DNA of 64,000 nucleotides from Limnohabitans sp. 2KL-17 (GCF_003063415.1 NZ_NESK01000002.1:92358-156357); one strand, 5' to 3'; positions 36,552-47,091 are shown, counted from the stretch's first letter. The notes: a model not told the origin generated them from the letters alone. Numbers and translations: made by a program.

Positions 36552-38252
36552 ATGAACATGCCTTTGAAAGATGCCAAGCAAGGCTTCGCCTACGCGGCAG
36601 ACCCGATGGTGGTGGATGTACTCATTGCCGGTGGTGGCCCCTTTGGTTTGATGCTGGCCATTGAGCTGGGGCGCCGTGGGGTGCGGACATTGTTGGTGGA
36701 CCCCAAACCAGGCACCGCGTTCAACCCCCAGGCCAATGCCACGCAGGCCCGCACCATGGAGCATTACCGCCGTCTGGGTTTTGCCAACGAGATCCGGGCG
36801 CAGGGCTTGCCTGCCGATCACCCCACCGACATCGCTTATTTCACCCGCTTCACCGGCCATGAGCTGGCGCGGTTGCCTTTGCCCACGGCGACGCAAGCCA
36901 AGCAAGCCATCAAAAACCTGCAAGGCTCCTGGAGTGCGGCCGAGTTGCCGCACAGGGTCTCGCAAAAGTTCGTTGAAAAAACTTTGCTCAAGCATGCCGG
37001 GGCTTGCGCGACCAATGACCTGCGCTTTGGCTGGACGCTGGACCGTTTTGCCCAGAACGACCAGGGTGTCGATGCCTTAATTTCACCGGTACCGGGCGGG
37101 CAAGCCGTGTCTGTCCAGGCCCGTTACCTGGTGGGCGCTGACGGTGCGCGCAGTGCGGTGCGCCACCATCTTGGCATTGCCTGGGGCGGCAGCACAGGAG
37201 CCAAACGGGATTTCATGGGCGGCAAGATGTTTGCTGTGTATTTGCGGGCGCCTGATTTCGACAAAGTCTTTCCACACGGCAAGGCCTGGATGTACGTGAC
37301 GGTCAACGCTCAGCGCCGGGCTTTTATGGCTTCGGTGGATGGTGGCAGCGAGTTTGCCTTTCATGCGGCGGTGCACGAGGGCGAAGATGCCGATGCCTGG
37401 ACTGCCCAAGACGCCCAGCGCATCTTCAACCAGGCCATGGGTCATGAAATCCCCATCGAGGTCTTGTCGGTCGGCACCTGGATGGCGGGCCATGCCCTGG
37501 TGGCCGAGTCATTCCAGCAGGGACGCGTGTTCATTGGCGGGGATGCGGCACACCTGTTCACGCCCACCGGTGGTCTGGGCTACAACACGGCGGTGGAGGA
37601 TGCGGTCAACCTGGGCTGGAAGCTGGCCAGCGTGGTCAAAGGCATTGCACCCCCGCGTTTGCTGGACAGTTATGCCCTGGAGCGCATGCCGTTGGCGCAC
37701 CGCAACACCGGCTATGCAAGGCAATTTGCCGATTCTGTGGGTTTGTTTGTGGCCACGCCCGAGTTGGAAGCCGCCGATGCCTTGGGCGAGAAGGCGCGGC
37801 AAGAGGCGTCTGTGCACCTGAATGGCCATGTGCGTCTGGAGTTCAACATCCCCGGAGTGACCTTTGGTGGGCGTTACGACGCCTCTCCGATCGTGGTGGC
37901 CGATGGCAGCACCCCGCCAAGCGATGCGGCCAACAGTTACCAACCCAGCGCCTGCCCTGGCGGGCGTCCACCGCACGCCTGGCTGGCCGATGGTCGCTCG
38001 CTTTATGACACGTTTCACAGCGAGTGGACCTTGCTGCAACTGGGCCCTCAGTCACCGGATGCTGGCGCTTTTGAGTTGGCCGCCCAGGCTTTGGGAATGG
38101 ACCTGAAACGGGTGCAGCACAGTGCCAGTGAGTTGCTCGACTTGTACGAAGCGCCCTGGGTGCTGATTCGGCCCGATCAGGTGGTGGCTTGGCGTGGGCA
38201 AGATGACCAGCAGGCCTTGCAGGTGCTGGAGCAAGCCATGGGCATGGCCTGA
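36552..38252 (+). CDS. FAD-dependent aromatic monooxygenase (PheA/TfdB-like)
   Basis: A 566-residue class A flavoprotein hydroxylase. The N-terminal Rossmann fold shows VLIAGGGPFGLMLAIELGRR, the middle DG motif is YLVGADGARSAVRHHLG and the FAD/ribityl motif is GDAAHLFTPTGGLGYNTAVE. A C-terminal thioredoxin-like domain (about 420-566) is as in phenol hydroxylase and TfdB proteins. It is divergent from the ring-cleavage dioxygenase at 36368, suggesting a pathway of hydroxylation then intradiol cleavage, for example phenol or resorcinol to hydroxyquinol. Downstream genes (maleylacetate reductase) are absent here. Confidence 0.88.
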   Translation: MNMPLKDAKQGFAYAADPMVVDVLIAGGGPFGLMLAIELGRRGVRTLLVDPKPGTAFNPQANATQARTMEHYRRLGFANEIRAQGLPADHPTDIAYFTRFTGHELARLPLPTATQAKQAIKNLQGSWSAAELPHRVSQKFVEKTLLKHAGACATNDLRFGWTLDRFAQNDQGVDALISPVPGGQAVSVQARYLVGADGARSAVRHHLGIAWGGSTGAKRDFMGGKMFAVYLRAPDFDKVFPHGKAWMYVTVNAQRRAFMASVDGGSEFAFHAAVHEGEDADAWTAQDAQRIFNQAMGHEIPIEVLSVGTWMAGHALVAESFQQGRVFIGGDAAHLFTPTGGLGYNTAVEDAVNLGWKLASVVKGIAPPRLLDSYALERMPLAHRNTGYARQFADSVGLFVATPELEAADALGEKARQEASVHLNGHVRLEFNIPGVTFGGRYDASPIVVADGSTPPSDAANSYQPSACPGGRPPHAWLADGRSLYDTFHSEWTLLQLGPQSPDAGAFELAAQALGMDLKRVQHSASELLDLYEAPWVLIRPDQVVAWRGQDDQQALQVLEQAMGMA

Positions 38253-38257
38253 AAAGC

Positions 38258-38650
38258 TCAGCTGCGGGTGGCCCAAAGTGCTGCAGTTTGCAAACCCAGT
38301 ACCGTCAGGGCGAGTGAACCAAACAGGTGCAGCGAAGCGGTGCCGACCGCGAGCATAAAACGGCCTTGTTGCAGCATGCTGACCACCTCGGCTGAAAAAC
38401 TGGAGAAGGTGGTCAGTGCCCCCAGAAAGCCTGTCACCGAAGCCAGCCGCCAGACCGGGTCCAGTTCAGGCATTTGCTGGAACACCCCGACGCACACACC
38501 GACCAGGTAACCGCCGATCAGGTTGGCCGCCAACGTGCCCCAAGGCAGCAGGCCACTGCTGACGGAGCCAGGGTTGAGCCAAATGCCCAATTGCCAGCGC
38601 GACAACGCGCCCACGCAAGCGCCAATGCAAATCGCGATCACAGTGAGCAT
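38258..38650 (-). CDS. crcB: Fluoride channel
   Basis: A 130-residue CrcB/Fluc channel with four helices. GTLAANLIGGYLVG and GFLGALTTFSSFSAEV carry the conserved Asn and Phe residues of the fluoride pore. Length is normal. It lies 48 bases 3' of rdgC on the same strand and converges with the monooxygenase gene. The short upstream gap leaves no room for a canonical fluoride riboswitch. Confidence 0.93.
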   Translation of the reverse strand: MLTVIAICIGACVGALSRWQLGIWLNPGSVSSGLLPWGTLAANLIGGYLVGVCVGVFQQMPELDPVWRLASVTGFLGALTTFSSFSAEVVSMLQQGRFMLAVGTASLHLFGSLALTVLGLQTAALWATRS

Positions 38651-38698
38651 GGGGTGGGTCCTTTCGGCTGGGGCTTACGGGTATTTGAACACCGGGTT

Positions 38699-39709
38699 TT
38701 AAAACGGTGGGTCTTCGTCATCCATCCCCGCTGCCGCTGTTGCGACGGTTGAATTGAGCACTGTGCGCAAGGGGTTTGGAAGGGCTTGGTCAGCCGCAGC
38801 GGCCCCCAGTTCCATCTCGCCGCCCAAGGCCTCGATCAGGCTGTCCATCAATGGCCCCAGCAAGCCGGTGGACAAAGCCACGTCGGCATCAAAACGGTCT
38901 TCTTTTTTGTCGGTGCCCGACTCGTCCATCACGCCGTCAAGAAACTGCAGCTTTTTCAGTTGCAAAGTCTCTGTCAGCACAAAAGCCACACGGCCGTCCC
39001 AGCTCAGCGCGAGTTGGGTCGGCAGCTTGCCTTCGAGCACGTGTTTTCGCACATCGTCGTTGGCCAGGTGGTGGCGGGTAAAGCGCACGCTGGCCGCGTC
39101 TTCGCCGGTGGACTTGAGCACGGTTTCGCGCTCCACCGTCAAGTCGGCAGGCCATTCGTCGGCTGTGGGTGCCAAAAGCCATTGGGTCATGGCCGATTGT
39201 GGCGAGGTCACGGTCTGGATCAGCGAAACCGACAGACCACCCATCACGTTCATCAGCGCCGACATGACTTCGTCGGCCTTGCCCTGGCTGCCTGCGTTCA
39301 AAACCAGCCTGCGGTTCTCCAGGTCCATCCAGACAAGCACGGTCGACTGGCGTTCAAAAGCTTGCGGCAGCAGCGACAGCAGCACATCGTCCATCAGGTC
39401 GCGTTTTTCTTTCTTGCCGGGTTTGCGGCCCGTCGCGGCTTCGATCTCGGCGATGCGTTCATCGGCCTTGCGCCGCACCACATTGCCCGGCACGGCTTTG
39501 GACTCGATCATCAGTTTCAGGATCCACTGACCCGCCACCGACTCCACCAAAGGGCCATGCGGCTCACCCCGCGGCGGCACCCAGCCGACGGACTTTTCTT
39601 GGCTGGCGCCACAAGGCACAAATTCCACCGGCATCAGCGCCGTCTGCACATCGGCCAAAGTGGGCGCAAAGCCCTCGCCGATGCGGTAAACCATCACATT
39701 TTTGAACAC
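38699..39709 (-). CDS. rdgC: Recombination-associated protein RdgC
   Basis: A 336-residue RdgC, a ring-shaped DNA-binding protein that restrains RecA. The opening MFKNVMVYRIGEGF, GRKPGKKEKRDLMDDVLLSL and TQLALSWDGRVAFVLTE are conserved in the family. Length slightly exceeds the ~303 of E. coli. The C-terminal 25 residues are Ala-rich and acidic. crcB follows on the same strand. Confidence 0.93.
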   Translation of the reverse strand: MFKNVMVYRIGEGFAPTLADVQTALMPVEFVPCGASQEKSVGWVPPRGEPHGPLVESVAGQWILKLMIESKAVPGNVVRRKADERIAEIEAATGRKPGKKEKRDLMDDVLLSLLPQAFERQSTVLVWMDLENRRLVLNAGSQGKADEVMSALMNVMGGLSVSLIQTVTSPQSAMTQWLLAPTADEWPADLTVERETVLKSTGEDAASVRFTRHHLANDDVRKHVLEGKLPTQLALSWDGRVAFVLTETLQLKKLQFLDGVMDESGTDKKEDRFDADVALSTGLLGPLMDSLIEALGGEMELGAAAADQALPNPLRTVLNSTVATAAAGMDDEDPPF

Positions 39710-39735
39710 AGCATTCCTTATCGCCCCAAATGAAC

Positions 39736-39758
39736 AACCCGTCCTTTGGGGACGGGTT
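39736..39758. terminator. Hairpin between the TRAP operon and rdgC
   Basis: AACCCGTCC and GGACGGGTT form a perfect 9-bp stem with a 5-base loop. It sits 3' of the minus-strand TRAP dctM. There is no U-run on the minus side, so termination is possible but not certain. Confidence 0.4.
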
Positions 39759-39788
39759 GAATCATAGAGGATGCAGCGCCGCAGAAAA

Positions 39789-41099
39789 TCAGAGTTTCAT
39801 CTGGTTGGGCAGCCACGTCACGATGCCGGGGACAAAATAAATCAGCAAAACAGCCCCCACCATCAATGCAAACATGGGCATGGACACGCGGGCGATGTAG
39901 GGCAGTTGCTTGCCCGTCATGCCCTGCAGCACAAACAGGTTGAAGCCTACCGGTGGGGTGATCTGGGCCATTTCAACCACAAACACGATGAAGATGCCAA
40001 ACCAAACTGGGTCAATGCCTGCTTTTTGCACCGTGGGCATCAAGACGCCCATGGTCAGCACCACCATCGAGATGCCGTCCAAAAAGCAACCCAGGATGAT
40101 GAAAAACACCATCAAGGCCATGATCAAGGCAAAGGGGCTGAGCCCCAGGCCGCCGATCCATTCCGCCAGATGACGGGGCAGGCCGATGTAGCCCATGGAC
40201 AAAGTCAAAAACGCGGCCCCCGCCAGAATCATCGCAATCATGCAATACAGCCGCGTGGCGCCCATCAGGGCTTCCTTAAACACCGACCAGCTCATGGAGC
40301 CCTGCAAGGCAGACAAGACCAGTGCACCCACCACACCCACGGCAGCCGCTTCGGTGGCGGTTGCAAAGCCGGTGTAGATCGAGCGGAGCACGGCCGCAAT
40401 CAGCAAGACCACCGGGATCAGGCTGCTGGAAGCTTGCAGCTTCTCCATAAAGGTCATGGGGGCGTCGCGTGGGGGGATCTGGTCCGGGTGGCGCAGCGAC
40501 CAGTAAATGATGTAACCCGAAAAAAGACCCGCCAGCAGCAAGCCTGGCAAGACCCCGGCGATGAACAGTTGCGCGATCGACACATCGGCAGCCACGCCGT
40601 ACACGATCATGATGATCGACGGTGGAATCAGCAGCCCCAAAGTCCCCGAGCCCGACAGGGTGCCGATCACCATGTCTTCAGGGTAGCCCCGCCTTTGCAG
40701 CTCGGGCAGCGTCATCTTGCCAATGGTGGCGCAGGTGGCCGCGCTTGAGCCGGAGACGGCCGCAAAAATGGCGCAGCCCACCACGTTGGTGTGTAACAAG
40801 CGACCCGGCAGGGCCTGCATCCAGGGGGCCAGGCCCTTGAACATGTCCTGACTCAGGCGGGTGCGAAACAGGATTTCACCCATCCAGATGAAGAGTGGCA
40901 GGGCCGTTAGTGTCCAGCTGGAGGACGAGCCCCAGATGGTCACCGCCATCGCATCCCCCGCAGGCCGGGCAGAAAACACTTGCATGCCCACCCAGGCCAC
41001 GCCAGACAGCGCCAGGCCGATCCACACCCCACTGCCCAAAATCAAAAACAGTGTCAGGACCAGCAGTCCCGTGATCATCAAATCATTCATGGCGATCAT
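39789..41099 (-). CDS. dctM: TRAP transporter large permease (DctM)
   Basis: A 436-residue transport subunit of normal length with about 12 helices. The family motifs SSWTLTALPLFIWMGEILFR, SGSSAATCATIGKMTLPEL and GTLGLLIPPSIIMIVYG are present. Its start ATGA overlaps the dctQ stop by 4 bases. It belongs to a second, separate TRAP system with dctQ and dctP upstream. Substrate unknown; the neighbouring hydantoinase/oxoprolinase suggests a cyclic amide or related acid. Confidence 0.93.
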   Translation of the reverse strand: MIAMNDLMITGLLVLTLFLILGSGVWIGLALSGVAWVGMQVFSARPAGDAMAVTIWGSSSSWTLTALPLFIWMGEILFRTRLSQDMFKGLAPWMQALPGRLLHTNVVGCAIFAAVSGSSAATCATIGKMTLPELQRRGYPEDMVIGTLSGSGTLGLLIPPSIIMIVYGVAADVSIAQLFIAGVLPGLLLAGLFSGYIIYWSLRHPDQIPPRDAPMTFMEKLQASSSLIPVVLLIAAVLRSIYTGFATATEAAAVGVVGALVLSALQGSMSWSVFKEALMGATRLYCMIAMILAGAAFLTLSMGYIGLPRHLAEWIGGLGLSPFALIMALMVFFIILGCFLDGISMVVLTMGVLMPTVQKAGIDPVWFGIFIVFVVEMAQITPPVGFNLFVLQGMTGKQLPYIARVSMPMFALMVGAVLLIYFVPGIVTWLPNQMKL

Positions 41100-41605
41100 T
41101 CGTTGCGCAGCATCTCGCCGCTTGCAGGGATGGCGCGTTGCCCGAGGATTTCGAGGACAAGTTCATCCACAAAGGCCAAGGCAAAAATCACGGTGCCAAA
41201 GGCCATGGCCAATTGCGGCAACCACAAAGGCGTCGCGTCATTGCCAGTTGAAATGTCGTGAAACTCGATGGATTGCCACACCAGGCGACAACTGTAAAAA
41301 GCAAACAGCAAGGCCAGCAGGCTGGCCAGCACCAGGCTGAAAATTTCAAGGCCCCGGCGTGACCGGCCCTTGAACATGCCCAGTACCAGAGTGACGCGGA
41401 TGTGCTCGCCGCGCTTCAAGGTGTGGGCCAGGGCCAGAAAGCCTGCCCCAGCCATCAGGTAACCGGCATAAGCATCGGTGCCGGGCACATGAAAGTGCAA
41501 TTGCCTACTCAAAATGGACAGCAGCACCATGAACAGCATGCCGCACATGCAAAGTGCCGCCAGGGCGGCGGCACTTTCATAGACGGCATTGAGCAGTCGT
41601 CGCAT
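41096..41605 (-). CDS. dctQ: TRAP transporter small permease (DctQ)
   Basis: A four-helix small subunit, 169 residues from the ATG at 41605 (MRRLLNAVYESAAALAALCM). A GTG at 41650 would add 15 residues and overlap the dctP end. The motif GAGFLALAHTLKRGEHIRVTL is diagnostic for DctQ. The start is 4 bases after the dctP stop with no strong ribosome site, so translation probably depends on coupling. Confidence 0.88.
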   Translation of the reverse strand: MRRLLNAVYESAAALAALCMCGMLFMVLLSILSRQLHFHVPGTDAYAGYLMAGAGFLALAHTLKRGEHIRVTLVLGMFKGRSRRGLEIFSLVLASLLALLFAFYSCRLVWQSIEFHDISTGNDATPLWLPQLAMAFGTVIFALAFVDELVLEILGQRAIPASGEMLRNE

Positions 41606-41609
41606 CGGT

Positions 41610-42584
41610 TCAGCGGTTGAACGCGTCAACGATGGATTTACCCTCTGCACCCGACTTTTCCAGCCACTCCTTCATGATGGTGTCTCCGACTTTCTTCATG
41701 TCGGCTTTGAGCTGCGCAGAAGGCGGTGCCACGGTCATGCCATTGGCCTTGAGTGTCTCGAGGGTGGTGGTGTTCACTTTGCGCGACTCGGTCCAGCCGC
41801 GGGTTTCGGCCTCGGCTGCAGCTTTCAGCAGCGCGTCCTGCGTGGGTTTGTCCAGCGCATCAAAGGCTTTCTTGTTGGCGATCACCGCATTTTTGGGCAA
41901 CCAGGCTTGCACATCGTAGTAATACTTGAGGTGCTCAAACAGTTTGCTGTCTACGCCGGTGGCACCCGATGTCATGGTGGATTCGACCACGCCTGTGGCC
42001 AGGGCTTGCGAGAATTCAGCCGCTTGAACGGTGACGGGTTGTGCGCCCACCAGTTCAGCGATTTTGGCGGTGGTCGGGCTGTACGCGCGCCACTTGATGC
42101 CTTTCAGGTCGGCCACGCTGTTGATGGGTTTTTTGCTGTAAATGCCCTGCGGTGGCCAAGCGACCGAGTACAACAACATCATGCCCTGCTCACCCAGTTT
42201 TTTCTCGAGCAGCGGTTTTTGGGCCTTGTAGAGTTTCATGGACTCGTCGTAGCTGTCGGCCAAAAACGGCAAGCCGTCTGCGCCAAAGGGCTGCCATTCA
42301 TTCTGGAAGTTGACCAGCAAAATTTCGCCCAATTGGGCCTGGCCGCCTTGAACCGCGCGTTTGATTTCGGGCGCTTTGAAGAGTGATGCGTTGGCATGCA
42401 CGGTTATCTTGAGTTTGCCGCCTGTGGCTTTGTCAACATCGGCCGCAAATTGCGTCATGTTGACCGTGTGGAAATTGGTGGCGGGGTAGGCAGCGGGCAG
42501 GTCCCATTTGGTCTGGGCAGCAGCCAGGCCAGAAACTGCAAGCAAACCAGCCAGCAGGCTGAGGTGGAGGGCGCGACGTTGCAT
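41610..42584 (-). CDS. dctP: TRAP transporter substrate-binding protein (DctP)
   Basis: A 324-residue receptor with a Sec signal (MQRRALHLSLLAGLLAVSGL, cleavage at AAA-QT). The start at 42584 is supported by AGGAG immediately upstream. Conserved parts: FHTVNMTQFAADVDKATGGK, LKGIKWRAYSPTTAKIAELV and EFSQALATGVVESTMTSGAT. It is first in the dctPQM operon and divergent from the MarR-type regulator at 42799, which probably controls it. Confidence 0.92.
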   Translation of the reverse strand: MQRRALHLSLLAGLLAVSGLAAAQTKWDLPAAYPATNFHTVNMTQFAADVDKATGGKLKITVHANASLFKAPEIKRAVQGGQAQLGEILLVNFQNEWQPFGADGLPFLADSYDESMKLYKAQKPLLEKKLGEQGMMLLYSVAWPPQGIYSKKPINSVADLKGIKWRAYSPTTAKIAELVGAQPVTVQAAEFSQALATGVVESTMTSGATGVDSKLFEHLKYYYDVQAWLPKNAVIANKKAFDALDKPTQDALLKAAAEAETRGWTESRKVNTTTLETLKANGMTVAPPSAQLKADMKKVGDTIMKEWLEKSGAEGKSIVDAFNR

Positions 42585-42798
42585 GAAAACTCCTGTGAAG
42601 GGATGGAATAAGCGGTCAACCAAGCTGAGCAAGAGATATGCCCGCTTCAAGCGCGCATCTGGTGCATCTGGCTGGCCTTGACTGTAGGCAACTTGCAGCG
42701 TCTTGGGATGGGTATTTTCCCTTAATGTCAACAAATTGTTGGCAAATCGTTGACATCAAGACTAGACTTCCGCATCACATCTCAAAACGACGGAACTC

Positions 42799-43332
42799 AT
42801 GCCGCGCAAAAAATCATCCACAGTTTCCGGTGCCAGCCCGATCGTGTCCTCGGCCCATCTGGTCTCACCTGACAGCGCTGAGATGAGCGAGTTCGAGTTC
42901 GGCCTGATCGTGGCGGGCAACGCCTTTCACCGCTGGATCATCCATTGCATGGCGGCAGCCGGGCTGAAAGACCTGACGCCGCTGGACGTTCTGGTGCTCC
43001 ACCACGTCACGCACCGCGCACGCGACAAACGTCTGGCCGACATCTGTTTCATCATGAACATCGAAGACACGCATTTGGTCAATTACGCCCTGAAAAAGCT
43101 GCAAGGCCTGGGTGTGGTGATCTCGCAAAAGAACGGCAAGGATGTGACCTATGCCGCCACCGACGTGGGGCGCCAGCATGTGCAGCGCTACCGGGAAATT
43201 CGCGAAAATTGCCTGATCGATGCGCTCAAGGCTGACGATGGCCTGAACCGGGACATTGGCGAATTGGCCCGGTTGCTGCGTGTGCTCTCGGGCATGTACG
43301 ACCAGGCGGCACGTGCCGCCGCTTCATTGTGA
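42799..43332 (+). CDS. MarR-like winged-helix regulator
   Basis: A 177-residue winged-helix DNA-binding protein. LTPLDVLVLHHVTHRARDKR and CFIMNIEDTHLVNYALKKLQ followed by GLGVVISQKNGKDVTYAATD give the HTH and wing. The C-terminus is a dimerisation helix. It lies between a divergent TRAP operon and a co-directional hydantoinase gene 21 bases downstream, so it probably regulates both in response to the transported substrate. The N-terminal 30 residues are low-complexity and the true start may be a later ATG. Confidence 0.8.
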   Translation: MPRKKSSTVSGASPIVSSAHLVSPDSAEMSEFEFGLIVAGNAFHRWIIHCMAAAGLKDLTPLDVLVLHHVTHRARDKRLADICFIMNIEDTHLVNYALKKLQGLGVVISQKNGKDVTYAATDVGRQHVQRYREIRENCLIDALKADDGLNRDIGELARLLRVLSGMYDQAARAAASL

Positions 43333-43353
43333 CAACGGGTTGATGAGCGCTTC

Positions 43354-46300
43354 ATGACTGAATCAAACAACACAATTCCGGGTAAAAACCGCTGGCAATT
43401 CTGGATCGACCGTGGCGGTACGTTCACCGACGTGGTGGGCAAACGGCCTGACGGATCTCTGGTCACGCACAAGTTGCTGAGCGAAAACCCCGAGCAGTAC
43501 CGCGATGCCGCCGTCGCCGGTATTCGCCACCTGCTTGGCTTGAAGCCCGGGCAGCCGGTCACGCCCGCGCTGGTCGAGTGCGTGAAGATGGGCACCACGG
43601 TGGCCACCAATGCACTGCTGGAGCGCAAAGGTGAACCCACTCTACTGGTGACCACGACAGGTTTTGGTGACGCGCTGCGCATTGCCTACCAAAACCGCCC
43701 GCGTTTGTTTGACCGTCAGATCGTGTTGCCCGAGTTGCTTTACAGCGCCGTGGTGGAAGCTCAAGAGCGTGTGGCGGTGGATGGCGAGGTGTTGCTGCCC
43801 CTTGATGTTGCGCATTTGCGCACCCAATTGGCGCACGGCTACGCCCAGGGCCTGCGCTCGGTGGCGGTGGTGTTCATGCACGGCTGGCGCCACACGGCAC
43901 ACGAGCAAATCGCTGCGCGTTTGGCCCGCGAGGTGGGCTTCACGCAGGTCAGCACCTCGCACCAGACCAGCCCGATGATGAAGTTGGTCAGTCGGGGTGA
44001 CACCACTGTGGTGGACGCGTATTTGTCGCCCATCCTGCGGCGTTACGTTGACCAGGTGGCCAGTGAGATGCCCGGTGTGAAACTGATGTTCATGCAGTCC
44101 TCGGGCGGCCTCACGGATGCGCAGGTTTTTGCAGGCAAGGACGCGATCCTGAGTGGTCCGGCAGGCGGCATCGTGGGCATGGCCCGCACCGCCCAATTGG
44201 CTGGGCATGCCAAAGTGATTGGTTTTGACATGGGGGGAACCTCCACCGATGTGTCGCACTTTGCGGGTCAGTTCGAGCGCGAGTTTGAAACCCAAGTGGC
44301 CGGGGTGCGCATGCGCGCGCCCATGATGAGCATCCACACCGTGGCCGCAGGCGGCGGTTCCTTGTTGGCCTATGACGGTGCGCGTTTCAGGGTGGGGCCG
44401 CAAAGCGCTGGGGCCAATCCTGGGCCGGCCAGTTACCGCCGGGGCGGACCTTTGGCCGTGACCGATGCCAACGTGATGGTGGGCAAGGTGCAGCCGGCGT
44501 ATTTTCCATCGGTGTTCGGGCCACAAGCCGACCAGCCGCTGGATGCCGATGTAGTGCGCAGTCATTTTGAAAAAATGGCCGCTCAAATGGGCAGAGCTGC
44601 TGAAGATGTGGCGCATGGTTTCATCCAGATCGCTGTGCAGCAGATGGCCAATGCCATCAAGAAGATTTCGGTGGCACGCGGCTATGACGTGACGCGTTAC
44701 ACCCTGCAGTGCTTTGGCGGTGCAGGCGGTCAGCATGCCTGTCTGGTGGCCGATGCCCTGGGCATGTCGAAGGTGTTGGTGCACCCGCTGGCGGGCGTGT
44801 TGTCGGCGTATGGCATGGGCCTGGCCGATCAAAACGTGATGCGTGAAGAGTCCATCGAGCGCCGGCTGGATGCGGCCGCTTTGACGCTCATGGCCGAGCG
44901 GCTGCAAGCCCTGGGTGAAGCCACACGGCAAGCCCTGCTGGCTCAAATTGGACAGGGCGCTGATGAGGCCTTTGCTGCACAGATCGAGTTGCGCCAACGC
45001 GTGCATTTGCGCTATGAAGGCACCGATTCTGCTTTGGTGGTGCCATGGGGCGACCTGGGCCAATTGGTGGCAGGCTTTGAAGCGGCCTACCGCCAGCGCT
45101 TTGCTTTCTTGATGCAAGGCAAAGCCCTGGTGGTTGAGGCGGTGTCGGTCGAGGCGGTGCTTCCGGGCGACGCCCCTGAAGAAGCCCGCATGGCTTTGCA
45201 CCCCCAGCGTGAAGTGCCGCGCCGGGACACGGTCCGGGTGTATGCAGCCAACGCTGCTGGCCAACCCCAGTGGCAAGAGGCGGCCTTGCTGGTGCGTGAA
45301 GACATGCGCCCGGGTGACGTGATTGACGGCCCGGCCATCATCGCCGAGAAAAACGCAACCACCGTGGTCGAGGCCGGCTGGCAAGCGCGCCTGACCGAGC
45401 TGGACCATTTGCTGTTGGTGCGTGTGCAGGCCAGAGCGGTGCAATACGCCGCCGGCACACAGGCCGACCCGGTGCTGCTCGAGGTGTTCAACAACCTGTT
45501 CATGAACATCGCAGAACAAATGGGCCTGCAACTGCAGAACACCGCTTACTCGGTCAACATCAAGGAGCGGCTCGATTTTTCGTGTGCGCTGTTCAGCGCC
45601 GAAGGCCATCTGATCGCCAACGCGCCTCACATGCCGGTGCACCTGGGCTCCATGGGCGAAAGCATTCAGACCGTGATCCGGGAGAACAAGGGCCGAATGC
45701 GCCCGGGCGATGTGTTTGTGCTGAATGACCCGTACCATGGCGGTACGCATTTGCCCGACATCACCGTCATCACCCCGGTGTACCTGGACGCTCAAGCCGA
45801 GCCGGTTTTTTATGTGGGCTCCCGAGGCCACCACGCCGATGTGGGTGGCCTCACGCCAGGCTCCATGCCGCCTTTTTCCACCCGCATTGAAGAAGAGGGC
45901 GTGCAGATCAACAACTTCAAGCTGGTCGAAGCAGGGCACCTGCGCGAAGCCGAAATGGTGGCCTTGCTAGAAAGTGGTGAATACCCTTCGCGCAATCCCC
46001 AGCAAAACATGGCCGATCTGAAGGCGCAGATTGCGGCCAACGAAAAAGGCGTGCAGGAGATGCGCCGCATGGTCGATCAATTTGGCCTGGATGTCGTGCA
46101 GGCCTACATGCGCCATGTGCAGGACAACGCCGAAGAGTCGGTGCGACGTGTCATCACCCGGCTGAAAGACGGTGCATTCACCCTGCCGTTGGACAACGGG
46201 GCGCAGATTCAGGTGGCGGTGCGGGTGAACGCCACACAGCGCACGGCCGAGATCGACTTCACTGGCACCAGCGGCCAGTTACCCAACAACTTCAACGCGC

Positions 46301-47022
46301 CTCGCGCGGTGTGCATGGCGGCGGTGTTGTATGTGTTTCGCAGTCTGGTGGACGATGACATTCCTTTGAATGCAGGCTGCCTGAAACCCCTGAAGGTCAT
46401 CATTCCTGCCGGCTCCATGCTCAACCCGAACCCCCCGGCTTCGGTGGTGGCGGGCAATGTGGAAACCTCCACTTGCATCACCAATGCGCTGTTCGGGGCC
46501 TTGGGCGTGATGGCGGGCAGCCAGCCGACCATGAACAATTTCACTTTTGGCAACGCCCGCGTGCAGTATTACGAAACCATTTCGGGGGGCAGTGGTGCAG
46601 GCGGAAGCTTTGATGCACAAGGCCAGTGGGTCGGGGGTTTTGATGGCACATCGGTGGTGCAAACACACATGACCAATTCGCGCCTGACCGATCCTGAGGT
46701 GCTGGAGTTTCGCTTTCCGGTGCGCCTGGAAAGTTATGCGATCCGCCTAGGCTCTGGTGGTGCCGGGCGCTGGCATGGGGGTGACGGCGGCGTGCGACGC
46801 GTGCGCTTTCTGGAGCCCATGACGGCGGGTATTTTGTCCAATGGGCGGGTGCATCCGGCCTTTGGCATGGCCGGTGGGCACAGCGGTTTGCCCGGCATTA
46901 ACCGGGTGGTGCGCGCAGATGGCACGGTGCAAGAGCTCTCGCACATCGGGCAGGTCGACATGCAGACGGGCGATGTCTTTGAAATTCACACACCGGGCGG
47001 CGGTGGATTTGGCGAAGCTTAG
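43354..47022 (+). CDS. Fused hydantoinase A/B, 5-oxoprolinase-type ATPase
   Basis: A 1222-residue ATP-dependent cyclic-amide hydrolase with the architecture of 5-oxoprolinase: HyuA-like N-half (about 10-690; [34 protein letters not shown] and [14 protein letters not shown]) and HyuB-like C-half (about 705-1220; [40 protein letters not shown]). Known members open 5-oxoproline, N-methylhydantoin or acetone-type substrates with ATP. The neighbouring TRAP importer suggests the substrate is taken up from outside. The exact substrate is not resolvable. Confidence 0.93.
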   Translation: MTESNNTIPGKNRWQFWIDRGGTFTDVVGKRPDGSLVTHKLLSENPEQYRDAAVAGIRHLLGLKPGQPVTPALVECVKMGTTVATNALLERKGEPTLLVTTTGFGDALRIAYQNRPRLFDRQIVLPELLYSAVVEAQERVAVDGEVLLPLDVAHLRTQLAHGYAQGLRSVAVVFMHGWRHTAHEQIAARLAREVGFTQVSTSHQTSPMMKLVSRGDTTVVDAYLSPILRRYVDQVASEMPGVKLMFMQSSGGLTDAQVFAGKDAILSGPAGGIVGMARTAQLAGHAKVIGFDMGGTSTDVSHFAGQFEREFETQVAGVRMRAPMMSIHTVAAGGGSLLAYDGARFRVGPQSAGANPGPASYRRGGPLAVTDANVMVGKVQPAYFPSVFGPQADQPLDADVVRSHFEKMAAQMGRAAEDVAHGFIQIAVQQMANAIKKISVARGYDVTRYTLQCFGGAGGQHACLVADALGMSKVLVHPLAGVLSAYGMGLADQNVMREESIERRLDAAALTLMAERLQALGEATRQALLAQIGQGADEAFAAQIELRQRVHLRYEGTDSALVVPWGDLGQLVAGFEAAYRQRFAFLMQGKALVVEAVSVEAVLPGDAPEEARMALHPQREVPRRDTVRVYAANAAGQPQWQEAALLVREDMRPGDVIDGPAIIAEKNATTVVEAGWQARLTELDHLLLVRVQARAVQYAAGTQADPVLLEVFNNLFMNIAEQMGLQLQNTAYSVNIKERLDFSCALFSAEGHLIANAPHMPVHLGSMGESIQTVIRENKGRMRPGDVFVLNDPYHGGTHLPDITVITPVYLDAQAEPVFYVGSRGHHADVGGLTPGSMPPFSTRIEEEGVQINNFKLVEAGHLREAEMVALLESGEYPSRNPQQNMADLKAQIAANEKGVQEMRRMVDQFGLDVVQAYMRHVQDNAEESVRRVITRLKDGAFTLPLDNGAQIQVAVRVNATQRTAEIDFTGTSGQLPNNFNAPRAVCMAAVLYVFRSLVDDDIPLNAGCLKPLKVIIPAGSMLNPNPPASVVAGNVETSTCITNALFGALGVMAGSQPTMNNFTFGNARVQYYETISGGSGAGGSFDAQGQWVGGFDGTSVVQTHMTNSRLTDPEVLEFRFPVRLESYAIRLGSGGAGRWHGGDGGVRRVRFLEPMTAGILSNGRVHPAFGMAGGHSGLPGINRVVRADGTVQELSHIGQVDMQTGDVFEIHTPGGGGFGEA

Positions 47023-47091
47023 GCATGAGCCCTGTCGGGGCAAAAGCCTCACGCCAACCCCTGCTTCATTGGTCTGAAGTGATCCAGGCCA

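Noticed and set aside
38651..38698. Fluoride riboswitch upstream of crcB
   Set aside because: The gap to rdgC is only 48 bases and shows no matching conserved pseudoknot sequence.
43642..45939. Long open frame (about 765 codons) antisense to the hydantoinase gene
   Set aside because: It lies wholly inside a strongly supported gene. Its translation is His/Gln/Arg-rich with no domain, a normal by-product of high-GC codon bias.
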